From Argyresthia goedartella (taxonomy: Eukaryota > Arthropoda > Insecta > Lepidoptera > Argyresthiidae): a stretch of 64,000 nt of DNA. A model generated the notes under the pieces. The model did not search any database. It had not been told where the DNA came from and was given only the letters and a program-made list of their open reading frames with translations. Made by a program: the position numbers and the translations under genes. The stretch's first letter is position 1. Every line of letters starts with the position of its first letter. This document shows positions 63,060 to 64,000 of this stretch, piece by piece. The stretch spans positions 25,538,552-25,602,551 of the forward strand of contig OX463832.1 of assembly GCA_949825045.1 (NCBI GenBank), written 5' to 3'.

Positions 63060-63475
63060 AAAAAACATTAATTTTGTGCTAAGCCTTTGCGCATAAAGTG
63101 GGCTTTATACATTTTTTTAATCGAGCTTCAGTTAAGGTTTGTATTTCTTGCGGTATTTTATCGTAGAAACTTATACAGTATATAAAAGAACTACTAACTT
63201 TTGTGAGTCTGAACATTGGAAAAGAAAGTTTGTGTTTATTTCTAGTTTGCATATTGTGGCAGCTATCAATGATTTTAAAGCTACTGATATTTTTCCTCAC
63301 ATACATTGTGTTTTCATAGATATATTGACTTGCAACTGTTAGGATGTTGGTCTCTTTGAAGAAATCTCTTAAAGATTCTCTATTACGGATCGGTCTCTTC
63401 TGCAAAATGAAGATGGTCTCAATGTCAGCAGCCCGCCCCCATAGTAGTATGCCGTAGGACATAATGCTATGGAAA
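63060..63475 (-). mobile_element. LINE 3' coding fragment
   Basis: 127-residue minus-strand frame from MSYGILLWGRAADIETIFIL with RKNISSFKIIDSC and FYDKIPQEIQTLTEARLK. Same C-terminal LINE region as 6255-7080, with a deletion after ILQKR. Confidence 0.75.
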
Positions 63476-63746
63476 TAAATAAAATGTGCCTACAGCCTAG
63501 CAGTTGCAACTTCAGTCAATTCCCTGATTCTTTTAAAGGAGGTCCTAGTGTAGGGTTGAAACAATATAAGTGGCTTTACCTTTAAAGTTTACTGGGATAT
63601 CGAACAATACAGATTTAGGCCTTAACCACGAAATAAGTGATAAGGGTCGTCAATTAATTACGTGAGGCGTTTATGACTGTTTTCTGACCAACCCCCTCCC
63701 CTAATCCCATGTGAGAGTAAATGATTCTCAGATATAATTATTAATA

Positions 63747-64000
63747 TTAGGTCCTTACATATGAAATTGGCGTTTTGCATGGGAGGAACATATAGTCGTT
63801 TTTTTAAAATATAATATATTTATTTAATCAAAGTATGTACCATTGCTATCTATACACTTTTGCCATCTCATAGGTAGTTCTTCGATCCCTTTACTAAAAA
63901 AATCATTCGGACGGGAATCAATAAAATCTTTGAAGGCGGTTTGGACTGCCCCATCGGAGTTGAATTTTTTCCCTTTCAAGAAGTTATCCAAATTTCTAAA
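63747..64000 (-). mobile_element. Mariner transposon, truncated by the window end
   Basis: Left terminal repeat starts TTAGGTCCTTACATATG after a TA (63745-63746). The transposase C-terminus lies inside. The remainder continues beyond the window. Confidence 0.85.
63824..64000 (-). CDS. Mariner transposase C-terminal part
   Basis: 59 residues in the window reading (right to left) LDNFLKGKKFNSDGAVQTAF, then FIDSRPNDFFSKGIEELPMR and WQKCIDSNGTYFD with TAA at 63824-63826. This matches the end of DD34D mariner transposases (the WxKCI-x-x-NG-x-YFD ending). No break within the visible part. It lacks the catalytic residues here because of the window edge. Confidence 0.85.
   Translation of the reverse strand, partial: FRNLDNFLKGKKFNSDGAVQTAFKDFIDSRPNDFFSKGIEELPMRWQKCIDSNGTYFD

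Overview
This window looks like insect DNA, most likely from a moth or butterfly. Coding regions are interrupted by introns, retroelement remnants of many types are packed together, an insect-type telomeric pentamer (TTAGG) occurs inside one small transposon, and the element mix (BEL/Pao, Ty3/gypsy, maT and mariner, Crypton-like, RTE-type LINE ends, hAT) fits Lepidoptera. There is no bacterial-style gene organisation. The species cannot be told from the sequence.

The only host gene I can support runs on the + strand from before position 7508 to 40506. It is a modular cysteine-rich protein built of EB-like modules (C-x4-C ... CxC ... C). I place ten exons: 7508-7597, 7915-8115, 8344-8466, 9492-9659, 23691-23837, 29717-29833, 38031-38153, 39227-39367, 39824-39952 and 40427-40506. 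Every internal exon is a multiple of three and begins and ends in phase 1, so each module is an exchangeable cassette. The last exon encodes a short hydrophobic tail like a GPI-anchor signal. Upstream exons, including the signal peptide, were not found.

The introns and flanks are filled by mobile elements in several nests. (1) A decayed Ty3/gypsy element on the - strand (628 to about 4757). (2) A hAT transposon (10127-23602; terminal repeats CAGTGGCGGATACA, 8-bp target duplication) sits in the intron between exons 4 and 5. It was invaded by a BEL/Pao retrotransposon (10268-20428, 5-bp duplication TATAT), which was itself hit by a LINE (about 15420-18116) and a small hAT MITE (11655-12218). 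(3) A Crypton-like tyrosine-recombinase gene (24516/24615-28522) has one intron, and that intron holds another LINE. (4) A deletion derivative of the same BEL family lies at 32859-37011 (duplication AAATT). (5) Downstream of the host gene, a maT-type mariner (41842-43163) sits in a LINE fragment. (6) A Ty3/gypsy element (44115 to about 61057, + strand) is split by a second Ty3/gypsy element (46292-60734, - strand), which contains a further BEL/Pao element (49125-56390, duplication CATAC), LINE pieces and a 200-bp inverted-repeat element carrying (CCTAA)n. (7) A hAT remnant (61058-62151) and the end of a mariner (63747 to window end) close the window.

Almost every transposon gene is broken by stops, frameshifts, deletions or insertions. 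The open ones are the LINE reading frames at 15420-17896 and 25109-27409, the BEL gag at 50210-51649, and the Crypton-like protein if translation starts at 24615. No previously unknown defence or enzyme system was recognised. The most notable things are the reconstructable order of nested insertions, the phase-1 cassette gene, two tandem arrays inside transposon coding sequence that stay open in rotating frames, and the telomere-repeat-bearing MITE.
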